A stretch of DNA of 64,000 nucleotides from Stentor coeruleus (taxonomy: Eukaryota; Ciliophora; Heterotrichea; Heterotrichida; Stentoridae): NCBI GenBank assembly GCA_001970955.1, contig MPUH01000139.1, forward strand, positions 1 to 64,000, read 5' to 3'. Below the pieces are notes generated by a model, which ran no database searches, was not told the DNA's origin, and saw nothing but the letters and a program-made list of their open reading frames with translations. Shown here piece after piece: positions 30,492 to 41,370 of this stretch; within the stretch, counting starts at the first letter, position 1, and the number at the start of each line of letters is the position of its first letter. The translations under genes were made by a program, and so were the position numbers.

Positions 30492-31985
30492 TTAAACCAT
30501 AACGACGTAAGTATTCTCTAGGTTTTCTGTTATACCATAATATTTTTCAAGTATTTCACTACTTTTTGAATATATTTCTGGGTTTTTGTGTTTTATTAAA
30601 TCTTCAAGAATCCAATGGCAATTTTCTGCGAATAAATCAGTTTTGTCTACAACTTTTGCAACCATGTCATAAGAAATCAGTAAATTCATAATCGAATTAT
30701 TTGTTTTGGCGTACTGAAATCCATCTGTAATTCCTTTCAAAAAATGCATCGAAAACATTTTTTTAAGGGTTTTTCTCTCACACAACATAGTAAAATTCCT
30801 CAAATAATACGTAGCTTCTTCTTGAACTTTCTCATCTTCACACAGAATTCCATTCAGCGAAATAAAAAACATTGAATGATTGCTTATAGCTTTAACCTGA
30901 GAAGTATTTCCAGCAGCAATATTACTTAAACAAAAAAACACTTGAGTTATTTCATAACTATTTTGATTACCAATTAAACTTTTCTCAAGATAATCCAAAA
31001 TATTAAGGTCAAGAAGAATTTGTAAATGTGAATTATTTCCACAAGAAATATTCGCACATAATCTTAATATCATAATACTTAATTCTCTAATATCCCACAA
31101 CTCAAAGCATTTATTCAAAAATATCGAATGTGAAATAAAGTCAATCTTTTCATTATCTTTTCTTATTAATAACATAATAAATTGAATAGTTTTATATTTA
31201 ACCTCAAGGTCATCAGTTTCTAAAAGTATTAAAGCAATTTTCAATATTGTATCCAAATGTGTTTTTGTAATAAGATTTTCATAATGAACTGCATTTATCA
31301 ATGTCCATGCAACAACATCAAGGAATTTATTAGATTTATACTGGTTTATACAATTAAATGTTATTTCAAAAAAGTTCATATCAGTAATTTCTATAAAAAC
31401 AGTATTGTCATTATCACCTAATAAGTTACTTATTGTCCAAAATAAAGTGTCAAAAATTTCATATTGATTAGAATTTAATTCCTTGAAAATAATTGTTATA
31501 ATATCAGCTTCTAAAAGTTTATTAACACAAAGTTTAGTACTTGAAGCTATATTACAGATAATTAAATATCCAAGGCTTTTAAGTTCTGATATAGTTCTTT
31601 GTTGTATTAAAGGTAAAATTACATCAATAATTCTGTGTTCAACAAACTTCTCTGCAATCATATTATTATTAGAAACAAGATCTTTGATTGTATTAATAGC
31701 AGATATTTGGTCTAAAGAATCACCTTTTAAAGATTGAATAAGTAATTGAATATCTTCGATTTCTATTAGATTTCCTTCGTCTTCTTCTGGTTCGCATAGT
31801 ATTGAATTCATAAGTGTGTCTTTTTGGAGCAGGCAATTTATTAGATCAGATTTTTTGCGGCGTCCCTGTATAAACTCTTTTCTTTTTGATTTCCGTAGCT
31901 CTACTGCAAATTTTTCCCTACTTTGTGAGACTTTTTCATAGTTTATTTTTTGGAATTGGTCTTTCCTTTCAGTGATTTTTTCCAT
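30492..31985 (-). CDS. importin-alpha-like armadillo protein (divergent)
   Basis: A 497-residue protein. The N-terminus has an importin-beta-binding-like basic segment (ELRKSKRKEFIQGRRKKSDL, residues about 29-48), followed by about nine armadillo repeats. Several keep the W-x3-N pairs that hold nuclear localisation signals in importin alpha (TLFWTISNLLGD, VVAWTLINAVH), or the N only (RLCANISCGN, FFCLSNIAAGN). It should carry NLS cargo to importin beta. The repeats are more diverged than in a canonical importin alpha, so it may be a specialised paralog. Confidence 0.82.
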   Translation of the reverse strand: MEKITERKDQFQKINYEKVSQSREKFAVELRKSKRKEFIQGRRKKSDLINCLLQKDTLMNSILCEPEEDEGNLIEIEDIQLLIQSLKGDSLDQISAINTIKDLVSNNNMIAEKFVEHRIIDVILPLIQQRTISELKSLGYLIICNIASSTKLCVNKLLEADIITIIFKELNSNQYEIFDTLFWTISNLLGDNDNTVFIEITDMNFFEITFNCINQYKSNKFLDVVAWTLINAVHYENLITKTHLDTILKIALILLETDDLEVKYKTIQFIMLLIRKDNEKIDFISHSIFLNKCFELWDIRELSIMILRLCANISCGNNSHLQILLDLNILDYLEKSLIGNQNSYEITQVFFCLSNIAAGNTSQVKAISNHSMFFISLNGILCEDEKVQEEATYYLRNFTMLCERKTLKKMFSMHFLKGITDGFQYAKTNNSIMNLLISYDMVAKVVDKTDLFAENCHWILEDLIKHKNPEIYSKSSEILEKYYGITENLENTYVVMV

Positions 31986-32113
31986 TTGTTATTTTTATAT
32001 AAGAAATTTATGATACTTAGATTGAATTTTTACCTTAAATAAATCTATTCATAATAGTAAAAATCAAAATATCTCAACATATTATTTATAGCTAATTTAT
32101 ATATATTATTTGA

Positions 32114-33685
32114 TCAAAACCTAGTTTTTCTTTTGATTTGATTAATCCTATTTGGTCTTATTGGTTGTTTACCTTTTGCTTGAGCCTGTGCTTCTTTGAA
32201 ATTTTCCACATCATATTCACTATCAATGTTTTGATCAACTGAAAATCTTTTCTTCAAAGGTTTGACAATCTTTGTATCTAACACAAAGTTTTCTAAATAT
32301 TCCTTAAATGACTTAAAAGTTCCCCCAATCCTACACATAAGGTTTCCATTATGAAGCATCAAACTAAATTTTCTATGGCCTAAGACATACATTTGTTCTT
32401 TATCACGAACAATAGGTTCAGGAAGATTCATAGATTTTGCATGAAATCTAACTGATTCATCTAATTCATCTATTATAGAATTAGTTGAATTTTGTGATTC
32501 TCTTGTTTCAGAGTCAAATGGCCGATTTCTATATTGTCTATGAAGATTCGCTATAATCATATCTTTTTCAATAAGTTTAGCTTCTAGGAATTCTTTGCTA
32601 TAATAATTATTTAAAGTTTTTTCAAGATCTGATATTTTTTTCCTTAAAAATGTCACTTCTTTATGTAAAGGACCTGGATTGACAATTTCGATTTCCTTTG
32701 TCAAACTTTGGTTAGTTTCTTTAAGAGTTTTATTTTCAAGTTCCAGTTTTATTTTTTCTTTCCTTAGTTTTAGTATTTCTTCTTGAGCTAATTGGAGCTC
32801 ATTTTCTTTTTCACTTATAAGTTCGATTAATGAATCTTCCCTTTCTTGACTTCTTTTTGTTTGTTCTCTATGGTTTTCAAACATTTTAATAAATTTAATA
32901 TCATATTCAGCTACTCTTGCTGCTTGAATTTCTTGTATTTTGCAAACATCTTGATATTTAAAATTCAACTCGTCTAGGATTTTTTTAAAATTCGAAGGTT
33001 CTTTAAACAATTCAAAACTTTGTTTTTCCTGCGATTCATTTAACACTGATGTTTCTGGTTCCCAAATATTATGAAATTTATCACTTGTTGTGCTTTCACT
33101 TATCTCATTATGTTCATCTTCTCTAATACTACTTTGGTTTAAAAAATCACTTTCAATGCTTTCAAAAAATTCTTGGGGGTTGCATGGGTTATCATTTTGT
33201 TCACTCATTTCACTAAATTCATAAATTTCTTGAGATGGAAGTGGTTCTTCTCTAAATTCTTCACAAAGTTTGATTTCTTGTATATTTTCTTCACTTTCAC
33301 TAACAGAAAGACTAGAGTCTTCTGAAATTTCTCCACTTTCTTCAATGACTTGAAGTGATTTAGACTTACAAAGGATTATTAGAAACCTTGGAGATTGGGT
33401 CTCTTCTGGAAGGGTTTCTATTATATCGTTTGAGTCAAATAATGGCAACCATTGAGCACCGTCATCTTCGAATAAGGAAAGCTTTAAACTTGCACTTTTT
33501 ATGAAAGATACTGATTGGAAAACAAATCGAAAAATCCCTTTGCCATAGAGCTGTATAGATTTATGTGAGGATTTGGCAATGAACTCTTCTATGAGTTTAT
33601 CGTTTAAATAGACTTTACAGGTTACTTCTTCGTCGTTAAATCCGTCAACGCGGATGATTTTTCCTTCAAACGAGTTTTTCAGCAT
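32114..33685 (-). CDS. coiled-coil protein with globular N-terminal domain, function unknown
   Basis: A 523-residue protein. Residues 1-105 are beta-rich and could be a C2-like fold (EGKIIRVDGF, then LKLSLFEDDGAQWLPLF); this is a guess. Residues 110-240 are acidic and Ser/Glu-rich. Residues about 245-390 form a coiled coil. A compact conserved-looking C-terminal segment (about 425-480, EQMYVLGHRKFSLMLHNGNL) is followed by a basic tail ending RIKRKTRF-like text. No known family recognised. Confidence 0.75.
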   Translation of the reverse strand: MLKNSFEGKIIRVDGFNDEEVTCKVYLNDKLIEEFIAKSSHKSIQLYGKGIFRFVFQSVSFIKSASLKLSLFEDDGAQWLPLFDSNDIIETLPEETQSPRFLIILCKSKSLQVIEESGEISEDSSLSVSESEENIQEIKLCEEFREEPLPSQEIYEFSEMSEQNDNPCNPQEFFESIESDFLNQSSIREDEHNEISESTTSDKFHNIWEPETSVLNESQEKQSFELFKEPSNFKKILDELNFKYQDVCKIQEIQAARVAEYDIKFIKMFENHREQTKRSQEREDSLIELISEKENELQLAQEEILKLRKEKIKLELENKTLKETNQSLTKEIEIVNPGPLHKEVTFLRKKISDLEKTLNNYYSKEFLEAKLIEKDMIIANLHRQYRNRPFDSETRESQNSTNSIIDELDESVRFHAKSMNLPEPIVRDKEQMYVLGHRKFSLMLHNGNLMCRIGGTFKSFKEYLENFVLDTKIVKPLKKRFSVDQNIDSEYDVENFKEAQAQAKGKQPIRPNRINQIKRKTRF

Positions 33686-34922
33686 ATTTTCGAATTTAAA
33701 TAGCCTTCTAATATTAAAGATTAGGTAATTATTTGATTATTGTATAATTTTTGTGTGTTAGGGTTGTGTGATGGGTGTTGTTTGAATGGAGAAATTTGTC
33801 AGGATGTAGTTGTTTTTGAGCTTTGGAGGATAATGATGGTGTTGAAGTTTTTTTTTTTGAGGTTTGTTTGGTTTTATAAGTTTTGCTTATGTGGAGATGC
33901 ATCTCTTTTCGAATAAGAAGAAACTTTTAGAATTTCTCCAACTTCTCCGTAAAGTTTAGAGTTTTAAAAAACTGTGATTTATTTGGCTTATAATAATTCA
34001 ATTTTTCTTTTCTTAAATCATCTCATAGCCACTTTGATAAAATTGATATGCTTGAAATATGTTAATATTGTTGCCTTATGAATCTAACAGAAATTATAAT
34101 TCTAAATAATATTTTCCTAAAAAGTCAATAATTAGTTTTTATTATTTTGCTTAAAAATATTAATTCTTATAGAATGAACAAATGCACCTATTTAAAATTT
34201 CTTTCTTTAGATTACCCATAGATTTATATCTTAGATAATTTTCTGGAGAACTACTTTTAGACTTAATTCAAGGATTGGGATTTCGACTTTTGAAAATGTT
34301 TTACGTTCCTTCTCTACATGAGTTTTCTCTTTAATCTTTTTGAAACTAATTTACAAAATTCAATATTTTGAAGGTCAATTGATTCTTTCATTTAAATATT
34401 ATTCATTATCACTATTTAAGTTCATTAATTATATTACTACTATAATAAGCATACTATTATAAAAACAAGATAACTAATGTTTTTCTAACTCAATAAATAC
34501 CGAATATCAATAAGAAAAAATACAGTTTAAAATCTACTATCTTAAGCTTATTATCTTATAAAAATCATATCGAAATTAAAACATATTGATTTTTAAATTC
34601 TAATTGTTTTGCTATTAAAAAGTACAATTTCGATTATAAATCTTAATAAATATAAAATTTTACACCGATTTCAAGCCGAAGGACACCAAATTTGCAAGTC
34701 ATGTTTTAAGTGAATTTTTGATATAAAAGTTATTAAACTTGTTGTTCTAGTTAATTAATAATATTTTATAACATACCGGGCTTTTCATTATTATCAGGGA
34801 AAATATAGGGATAAGTTTCTCTTTTCCTTAAAAATATGTTCATACTTATCAAAGAACGTATTTAATTAGGTAAATAAACTATCTATTATTACCATACCAT
34901 AATAAAAGTAATTCAATTAAAC
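33686..34922. other. divergent intergenic region, 1.24 kb
   Basis: No gene seen. T/G-rich next to 33686 and C-leaning near 34400-34920, so the skew flips across the region. Confidence 0.45.
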
Positions 34923-37115
34923 ATGGGATGCTGCCAACACTCTATAAAAGAAGTAGAATTCACAGATCCAGGGATCAAAAAAGAAAAAAAAGAAGTAGAA
35001 TTCACAGATCCAGGGATCAAAAAAGAAACTCCATTAGAAAATGCTCCAATTTTCGATGTCCATATGAATGATAGGTTCCTGTTAAGCTTGAATGATCAAT
35101 CATCTAACCCAAGTTTAGAAATCAAAGAAGTACCTAAAGAAATACCAGAACCTGTTGTTGAACAAGCACAACCTAAAGTAATGTCAAAATTCATGTCAGG
35201 ACTTCTTGCTGCAAAAGCTAAGGTCAAAGAAGAACCTGTTGAAGTAGTCGAAGCAGTTAAAGAAGAACCAGTTGAAGTAGTCAAATCAGTTAAAGCAACC
35301 GAAGATGCTGAAGTAGTTGAAGCTGTTAAAGCAGCTGAAGAAGTTGAAGCAGTTAAAGAAAAGTCAGAAGCTTCATCAGAAAAACCATTATTGAAAGGTT
35401 CATTAAAATTCTTTGGAGGTCTAGTGAAAAGTACAATAGAAAAAAGCACTATCATAGTCAAAGAACAGATAGAAAACGTTGAAAAAGGTACAGAATATGT
35501 TGTAAAACAGGTTGAAGATGCTGAGATTGCAGAAAATCTAAAACAAATTGCTGATGATGCTATTGTAAATAGTGAATGTGTAGTTAGAGAAGGAGTTAAA
35601 AGATCTGCGACTATAATTCAAGAACAAGTTGCTATAATTAAAGAAGGCTTACAAGAAACTATTAATGCGATTAAAGATCTTGGTATTAAAAAACGTGTCA
35701 CTGATATTATATACCCAATGTTAAAAAAGTTCTTTGTACATTCAATTACTTGTGATATTGAAAAAAAATATACAATTCATGAAATCCTAGGCACAGGAGG
35801 TTTTAGCACTGTAAAAAGGGTAATTGACAAAATTACTGGAATAGAACGGGCAGCTAAAATTTTTGTTAAAAATTCTATGACAGAAAAGCAAACTGATATA
35901 TTGATGAAAGAAGTTGATGCTTTAAAAGCTGTTGATCATCCAAATATTATTCAAGTTGTGGAGATTGTTGAGGACTTTTCTAAGATTTGCTTAATAACTG
36001 AAATCTGCAGTGGAGGGGAACTTTTTGATAGGATTGCTTCGACTGAAGGGTTTGATGAAAGTATGGCGGCTAGTATTATGTATCAAATACTCTCAGGACT
36101 TATTCACGTTCACCAAAATGGGTATATTCATGGAGATATGAAACCTGAAAATATCCTTTTTATAGGTAAAGATTGCACATCATTAAAAATCATTGACTTC
36201 GGCGTATCAAAGAGCATAAAAAAAGAAGAAAAACAAGTAAATTGTATAGGCACAGTAAAACATATATAGGCTTATTATATCGCCCCAGAATCCCTTGAAG
36301 GAGTAGTTACAAATAAATCAGATATTTGGAGTTGTGGGGTCATACTTTACATGATGCTCTGTGGTATGCCTCCATTTAACGGTAGAAACGATGAAGAAAT
36401 ACTTAAAAAAGTTCGCAGAGGGATTTTCGACTTTTCTCATAAACGTTGGAAAAATGTTTCTAAAAATGCTAAAGACCTTATTCAAAAAATGCTCAACAAA
36501 GATCCAGAAAGGCGTTTTTCTGCTTCTGAAGCATGGAATCATTCTTGGGTCCAAAGTTCTGTTACAAAAGAAAACCAACTAGGTGAATTAGGTTCTTCAG
36601 TACTTAAACATCTTGCTGCTTTCAGAGCAAATACTCGTCTTCAACAAGCAACATTTTCTTATATCGCTTCAAGTATGACAACTAGTAATGAAATTGATGA
36701 ACTAAGAAAAGCTTTTATTATCCTTGATACTGATGGTAATGGGCATTTAAGTGAACTCGAACTAAGGAGAGGCTTTTCTAACATTTCTCTTAGTGCTTCA
36801 GTAAAACTTGAAGATATTCTTAAAAGCTGTGATTCTGATATGAATGGGCAAATCGACTACTCTGAATTCATAACAGCGGCTATTGACTGGCACAAGCATC
36901 TTTCTAAAGAAATACTAGAAAATACTTTTAAAGCCTACGACAAAGATGATAGCGGGTCAATATCAATAACAGAACTTAGAGAATTTCTAGGAGGTGACGA
37001 TGATAAAATGGATGAATTCTGGAAGCAATTACTAGAAGATGCTGATAGCAATGGAGATGGTGTTATTGATTTACAAGAATTTAAAGAATTGATGTTAAGA
37101 AAAGAAAATTCGTAA
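34923..37115 (+). CDS. calcium-dependent protein kinase (CDPK) with long N-terminal extension, copy 1
   Basis: A 725-residue protein after removing the 15-nt intron 36255-36269. MGCCQHS fits N-myristoylation and palmitoylation. Residues 9-36 hold a 14-residue tandem repeat (KEVEFTDPGIKKE). A Glu/Val/Lys repeat region and a long helical stretch follow to about residue 275. The kinase domain (about 280-540) has GTGGFSTVKRV, catalytic loop HGDMKPEN (Gly in place of the usual Arg), DFG, and GT-AYYIAPE across the intron. After a junction (NTRLQQATFSYIA) come four EF-hands with complete loops (DTDGNGHLSELE, DSDMNGQIDYSE, DKDDSGSISITE, DADSNGDGVIDLQE). Ca2+ should relieve autoinhibition. A second copy lies inverted at 63001. 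Confidence 0.93.
34947..35027 (+). repeat. 42-nt tandem repeat inside CDPK copy 1
   Basis: aaagaagtagaattcacaga... occurs at 34947 and again at 34989, identical over about 39 nt, adding 14 codons in frame. Identity at the base level points to a recent duplication. Confidence 0.9.
36255..36269 (+). other. 15-nt intron in CDPK copy 1
   Basis: GTAAAACATATATAG, phase 0, in the activation segment between CIGT and AYYIAPE. It gives an in-frame TAG if retained. The same intron is in copy 2 at 63847. Confidence 0.97.
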
Positions 37116-37126
37116 TAAGGCTAATC

Positions 37127-37140
37127 GTTAAGTACTTAAC
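37127..37140. promoter_or_regulatory. 14-nt perfect palindrome shared by both CDPK 3' ends
   Basis: GTTAAGTACTTAAC, 12 nt after the CDPK stop. It contains the TAA stop of the convergent membrane-protein gene. The identical palindrome follows CDPK copy 2 (62976-62989). It may be a 3'-end signal or just part of the duplicated segment. Confidence 0.5.
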
Positions 37141-37939
37141 TATTTTTAAAGCCACTAATACGCTCTTCTTGAAGCTTAAAGTTTTCTATGTCAGCAGCCG
37201 TGATATGTGACATATATTCAGCAGAGTTTCCATAGTTTCCAGTATTAGAGGTTGTAGGTCTATTTTTGCAGGCACAAAGAGCCATTCCAAAAATCGCACC
37301 ACCAATTGCAGCATTTGTCCAACTTCCTATTGGTCCAACAAACAAAGCTAAAATAGTTGAGTCAAAAGCACCAAGAACTGCGTATTTTGTAAGCTTACTT
37401 GTAGCAAAGGCTCTGTCGTAAACTTCAGAAAAGAAACTGAAAAAAGTTCCTGAGACTGCTCCAATTGTAATATAATAAGGAGNGCCAAGAACTGCGTATT
37501 TTGTAAGCTTACTTGTAGCAAAGGCTCTGTCATAAACTTCAGAAAAGAAACTGAAAAAAGTTCCTGAGACTGCTCCAATTGTAATATAATAAGGAGAGAT
37601 TGTTCTAAACATGAATTTCGCATTGTCGAATGGGAAAAGCTCAGTATGATTGAAGTTCATTACCATTTTTCTGTATACATAAGGAGAATTTTTCAATAGT
37701 GGCTGTAATGCAAGGCCACCTAGAAATCCTAATAAGCCACCGAGGAGTGCACGATATCCTAGAAACAAGAATTCATTTTGACTGGTCTTCATATCTTCTA
37801 AAAGAGCTCGTAATGAATAGACTTGATCATTGTGATAAGGAGAAGGCTTTAGATTCATGCGACGGTTGTCATGATAGTGCACCTTATCTTCGCCTGAGAG
37901 AAGAGACAAAGGGTGTATTCCGACCAATAAATTTCCCAT
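37136..37939 (-). CDS. multipass membrane protein (Tim17/22/23-like?), with a false internal duplication
   Basis: The frame reads 267 residues, but 38 of them (a PYYITIGAVSGTFF... segment plus one undetermined residue) are repeated exactly at the N at 37483. The true protein is probably about 229 residues. It has three or four Gly-rich membrane segments (YRALLGGLLGFLGGLALQP; YYITIGAVSGTFFSFFSEV; AFDSTILALFVGPIG; NAAIGGAIFGMALCA) and polar ends. The Gly-rich helices resemble Tim17-family or related complex I proteins of the mitochondrial inner membrane. That assignment is uncertain. It converges with CDPK copy 1, with 20 nt between the stops. Confidence 0.75.
   Translation of the reverse strand: MGNLLVGIHPLSLLSGEDKVHYHDNRRMNLKPSPYHNDQVYSLRALLEDMKTSQNEFLFLGYRALLGGLLGFLGGLALQPLLKNSPYVYRKMVMNFNHTELFPFDNAKFMFRTISPYYITIGAVSGTFFSFFSEVYDRAFATSKLTKYAVLGXPYYITIGAVSGTFFSFFSEVYDRAFATSKLTKYAVLGAFDSTILALFVGPIGSWTNAAIGGAIFGMALCACKNRPTTSNTGNYGNSAEYMSHITAADIENFKLQEERISGFKNS
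37371..37596. repeat. direct repeat around the N at 37483 (probable assembly overlap, in a gene)
   Basis: 37371-37482 recurs at 37485-37596 with one base difference visible (tcg/tca in ctctgtc-g/a-taaac). The offset of 114 nt keeps the frame, so a translated protein looks duplicated. Confidence 0.9.
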
Positions 37940-38802
37940 TTATAACTTGGCTTCAATTTCCAAATATGATTTGATGAAATGATTTAGGGTTTTGGTTTTG
38001 ATTTGGATTTTGTGACTGGAAAGTTCGCTTAAGTGAAATTTTAGTGAAGATTAATTTTTAAAGTATTTGCTTTTTTTGTATGTTAGATTTTGATTTAGGT
38101 AAGTGATGTTATTAGGTAAAGATGCTGTATTTAGTTAATATAGTTTGAAAAATATTCTTATAAAAGTTTTTGATAAAATTATGAATGCTATTTTTGATAT
38201 ACAAAAAAAATCATAGAATAGCTTCAATAAACTTACGCTAACATAGAAAATAAAAACTATCTAGCAAAAAGTAAAATATTTCAGATAAAGCATAAACAAA
38301 AATCAGAGGAAGTTGAAGGACATAACTACTTAAATATACTAAAAAAATTATTTCAAGTAAAAAATAGCTAGATGAAACTAATAAAATAGTTATAATAAAT
38401 GTCCTATGCTAAGCTGTTGGTACTTAAGGTATTAGCTTTAAAAACCAAAATTAATCCATAACCTTTTCTCAAACTATCATAACAAAATCTAAAAATATTA
38501 AAGATTTTAACATAATTTACTAAATCATGTAGTAGTTTCTATTGTTAGTTTATAAAATACTTAAATTTTCCAATATTGCACTTTTAAATTTTATTAAATA
38601 ACTGCTTCTGAAAAATATTAGCATTTGAAGTAGAATCATCGTATAATATTTTTTAAACATCATTAGCATTTGAAGTTCTGATAAATTGATTTTCCCTCGT
38701 AAAACCACTTTTCTTGTAAAAATTTTTAAAAAGTGTTTATTGTAGCAATATGAACAGAAGCACTACCGGGTATATAAAGTTTCCCTGAAAATATAATAAA
38801 TT
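37940..38802. other. divergent intergenic region
   Basis: No gene. T/G-rich near 37940, then AT-rich. A short motif attagcatttgaagt occurs twice (near 38618 and 38662). Confidence 0.4.
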
Positions 38803-39651
38803 ATGGAAAGAAGGCGTCCTCCATTAGTAGAAGATCTAATTTATTCTGTTCTTAAAGATGCTCTTAGTTCAGAGAATAAAGCGATAATTGACTGTTTCGG
38901 TATAACATTTATCCGCCAGCTCATCAATAGCACACGATACAGTTCCTCAGTTTTCAATATAATTATGAATGATCCACCGTGTTTTAAAGGTTACCCATCA
39001 GGAAACTACCTAAAGCAAATTGCTAAAGTCCTAGAGCTATGGAGTCAAAATTCACAATTCCCAATTAAATATACTCCACTATCTGGTTTTTCTACTGAAA
39101 TAACTCAGAAAGAATTAGAAAGCCTTTCTCATATTCCAGAATGCATAGCGAATTTGCTAACTTACATTTCTGATAGTTCGGCTTTAACTTTAGCCGAGAG
39201 CTTGTTGATTAGTCTTGGTCCAAGAGGAATTCTTTTTTGTTTAGGCGTACGTAGAACCCAAGGCAGTACTGACAAATATATGATTCCACAAAGGAGTATA
39301 ATTGAAAAAGCATTCTCACAATTGTATTCAAAAGAAGAAAGTAAAAGTTCATCTAATTTATCTGTTGGCGCTAGATCATTAACAAAACATGCTCACAGAA
39401 GCTCAGAAGGATTTTGGGGGAAAATTACTGGAACTGATAATATGAAAAACAATACTGCACAAGATATTTTAAGAAGACTTTTAAATGAAGCTGCTTGGGT
39501 TAATGTCCATTGTTTACCTAATGAAGAAGCGATACTTGAAATAAGAGTTTCTCAAGGATATGGGGCAAGATGGATTATTGAAAAGAAAAACTTTAGAGGA
39601 TTTGTTGAGCCTATGATGGAAGGAGGTCATGAAAAAGGCTGGAAACATTAG
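38803..39651 (+). CDS. conserved-looking hypothetical protein, 282 aa
   Basis: Not named. The protein is helical (residues 1-135: IIDCFGITFIRQLIN, LTYISDSSALTLAESLL), then has a basic Ser-rich stretch. It ends with a beta segment and a distinctive C-terminus FRGFVEPMMEGGHEKGWKH. That C-terminal pattern, with GHEKGW-like ends, looks conserved and I believe similar tails occur in uncharacterised eukaryotic proteins, but I cannot name the family. No membrane segment or enzyme motif. Confidence 0.75.
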   Translation: MERRRPPLVEDLIYSVLKDALSSENKAIIDCFGITFIRQLINSTRYSSSVFNIIMNDPPCFKGYPSGNYLKQIAKVLELWSQNSQFPIKYTPLSGFSTEITQKELESLSHIPECIANLLTYISDSSALTLAESLLISLGPRGILFCLGVRRTQGSTDKYMIPQRSIIEKAFSQLYSKEESKSSSNLSVGARSLTKHAHRSSEGFWGKITGTDNMKNNTAQDILRRLLNEAAWVNVHCLPNEEAILEIRVSQGYGARWIIEKKNFRGFVEPMMEGGHEKGWKH

Positions 39652-39837
39652 TGTATTATTAAGTTTTATTTTTTACTCTAAAAAATAATGTTTTATGTAT
39701 AAAATCATAACAAATTTGAGTTAGTTCAATTAGATAATTTTGGTTTTATGATATTATTAGATAATTTATATAGTTTATAAAATGATTGACTTTAATCTTT
39801 TAACAAATTTTATTGTTTATTGTAAATATTATAAGCT

Positions 39838-40641
39838 ATGGGATGTGTTTGTAACTCTGAAGTCTCTCATGGAGAAGAAACAAATTTCGATTGCTCGCAT
39901 ATCACTTTAAAGTTTTCTGATACTGAAGAATCAGTTTCTCCTCCTCAGCCAAAGAGAAAAGCTCAGAAAAAAACTATGAAAAAAGAATCATCTTCAATAC
40001 CTTCCTTTAGTAATACACAAAAAAGTTCTGAATCTTATCAACCACGACTTTACAAGTTAATTAAACCTGTTATGCCTTATATTCTTGCAGGAGATTTAAT
40101 GAAATATCATCCAGGAATATCAGCCCAGTTTATTAATAGATATTGTGTCTTAACAGATTCAGAATTCAGGTATTACAAAAGCCAACATTCTTATTCGCTT
40201 GGGGAAAAACCTTTATTGAACATTCCAGTTTCTTTAATAGAAGCAGTAAATCAGTAAGATTTATACAGCGCTAGTTTTAGAGTGGAAGAAAAAGAATTAA
40301 AGTTTGTTAAATCCAATAATTTGAATCAATTCGAAATATTTGTTGTAGATGAAGATGAAATGACTAAACTTTCTAGGAATACTGATAAAACTCCTTTAGA
40401 AAGTGAAGTTATAATTAAATCAAGCGTATTATTTCATGAAGAAAGCGTTCAAGAAGGAAAAATTATGAAAAGGCCTTTGAGACAAGAGTCTCCAACAAAA
40501 GAATATGTTGGACTTGATAGAACTTCATGGAGTTTAAGAGAAGTTGAGTGGTATACAGCGGAAAAAAGACTTTTATTTAGTGCTAAAGACTATGATGATG
40601 CTTGTAAATGGGTCTTTGAATTGCAGAATTTAATATTATGA
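39838..40641 (+). CDS. PH-domain protein with acylated N-terminus
   Basis: A 262-residue protein after removing the 15-nt intron 40254-40268. MGCVCNSE fits myristoylation and palmitoylation. A basic Ser-rich linker leads to a pleckstrin-homology domain from about residue 80 to the end: ILAGDLMKYHPGISAQFINRYC at its start, and LLFSAKDYDDACKWVFELQNL as the C-terminal helix with the invariant Trp. A 50-residue acidic insert sits between the strands near residue 175-220. Without the intron the PH domain would be cut in half. The role is probably membrane or phosphoinositide binding. Confidence 0.85.
40254..40268 (+). other. 15-nt intron in the PH-domain gene
   Basis: GTAAGATTTATACAG, phase 2 (ca|c), with an in-frame TAA if retained. 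It is the only one of the ten that ends CAG. Confidence 0.93.
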
Positions 40642-41370
40642 ATATATGATTATTATTAAGTAATATCGAATTAGGTAATTGTAGGAAGAAAGTAAGTTGA
40701 TACTCTTTTTATAGGCATATATTAATATTTTAGTTATTCAATTATTTAACTGAATACTATCCCTAAATCGTCAATTTATACTAGTATTTTCTTTAATTTT
40801 AGAAGTTTTTATCATCTATCTGTATAGCATAATGATAGATTTTATACTTTTTGCATGAAAATTAGGTGGAAATCGTTTTGTTTAAACACTTTCCATCATC
40901 TCCTTATTTATGTTGGCCAATCATTCATTGATAGTTTGAGAAGTCGTTGATAAATAACTATTAGCTTTCTAAATAGAAGTTTATATACATTAATATTTTA
41001 AAAACTCTCTTTTTTCTGTATAGCTTCTTTTTCTGAACATATACTATCACTAATCTTGCATTCTATTTTCTTCATTAGGTTGATTATTATTTTCTATACC
41101 GATTTATTTGCTTTATGCTTTAATACATTTTCCAACATTAAACCATATTTTTAAATTTTATTGTAAATATTACATGATGATAATACAATTTATTCTAAAG
41201 TCTTAAATTAAAATCCTAATTAAATCTCTTATCATAAAATTATATTCTGATTTTAATATCCTGTATACCTCATCCTCAATAGATTTTCTATTTTATTGAT
41301 GACTAATACACCTGCACATTTTATATAAAATAATTTAGTTTTTAATTTTGATTTGTTTAATTTTCGATAT
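40642..41370. other. intergenic, no gene seen
   Basis: AT-rich with pyrimidine runs; nothing supported. Confidence 0.4.

Noticed and set aside
33720-33900. A 55-60 codon minus-strand frame (MHLHISKTYKT...) upstream of the coiled-coil gene
   Set aside because: Its A/C-rich codons follow from the skewed flank composition; Thr/Lys/His-rich chance text.
37136-37939. Internal repeat of a transmembrane helix as a real domain duplication
   Set aside because: The repeat is identical and split by an N, like the six other N sites, so it is best read as an assembly overlap.
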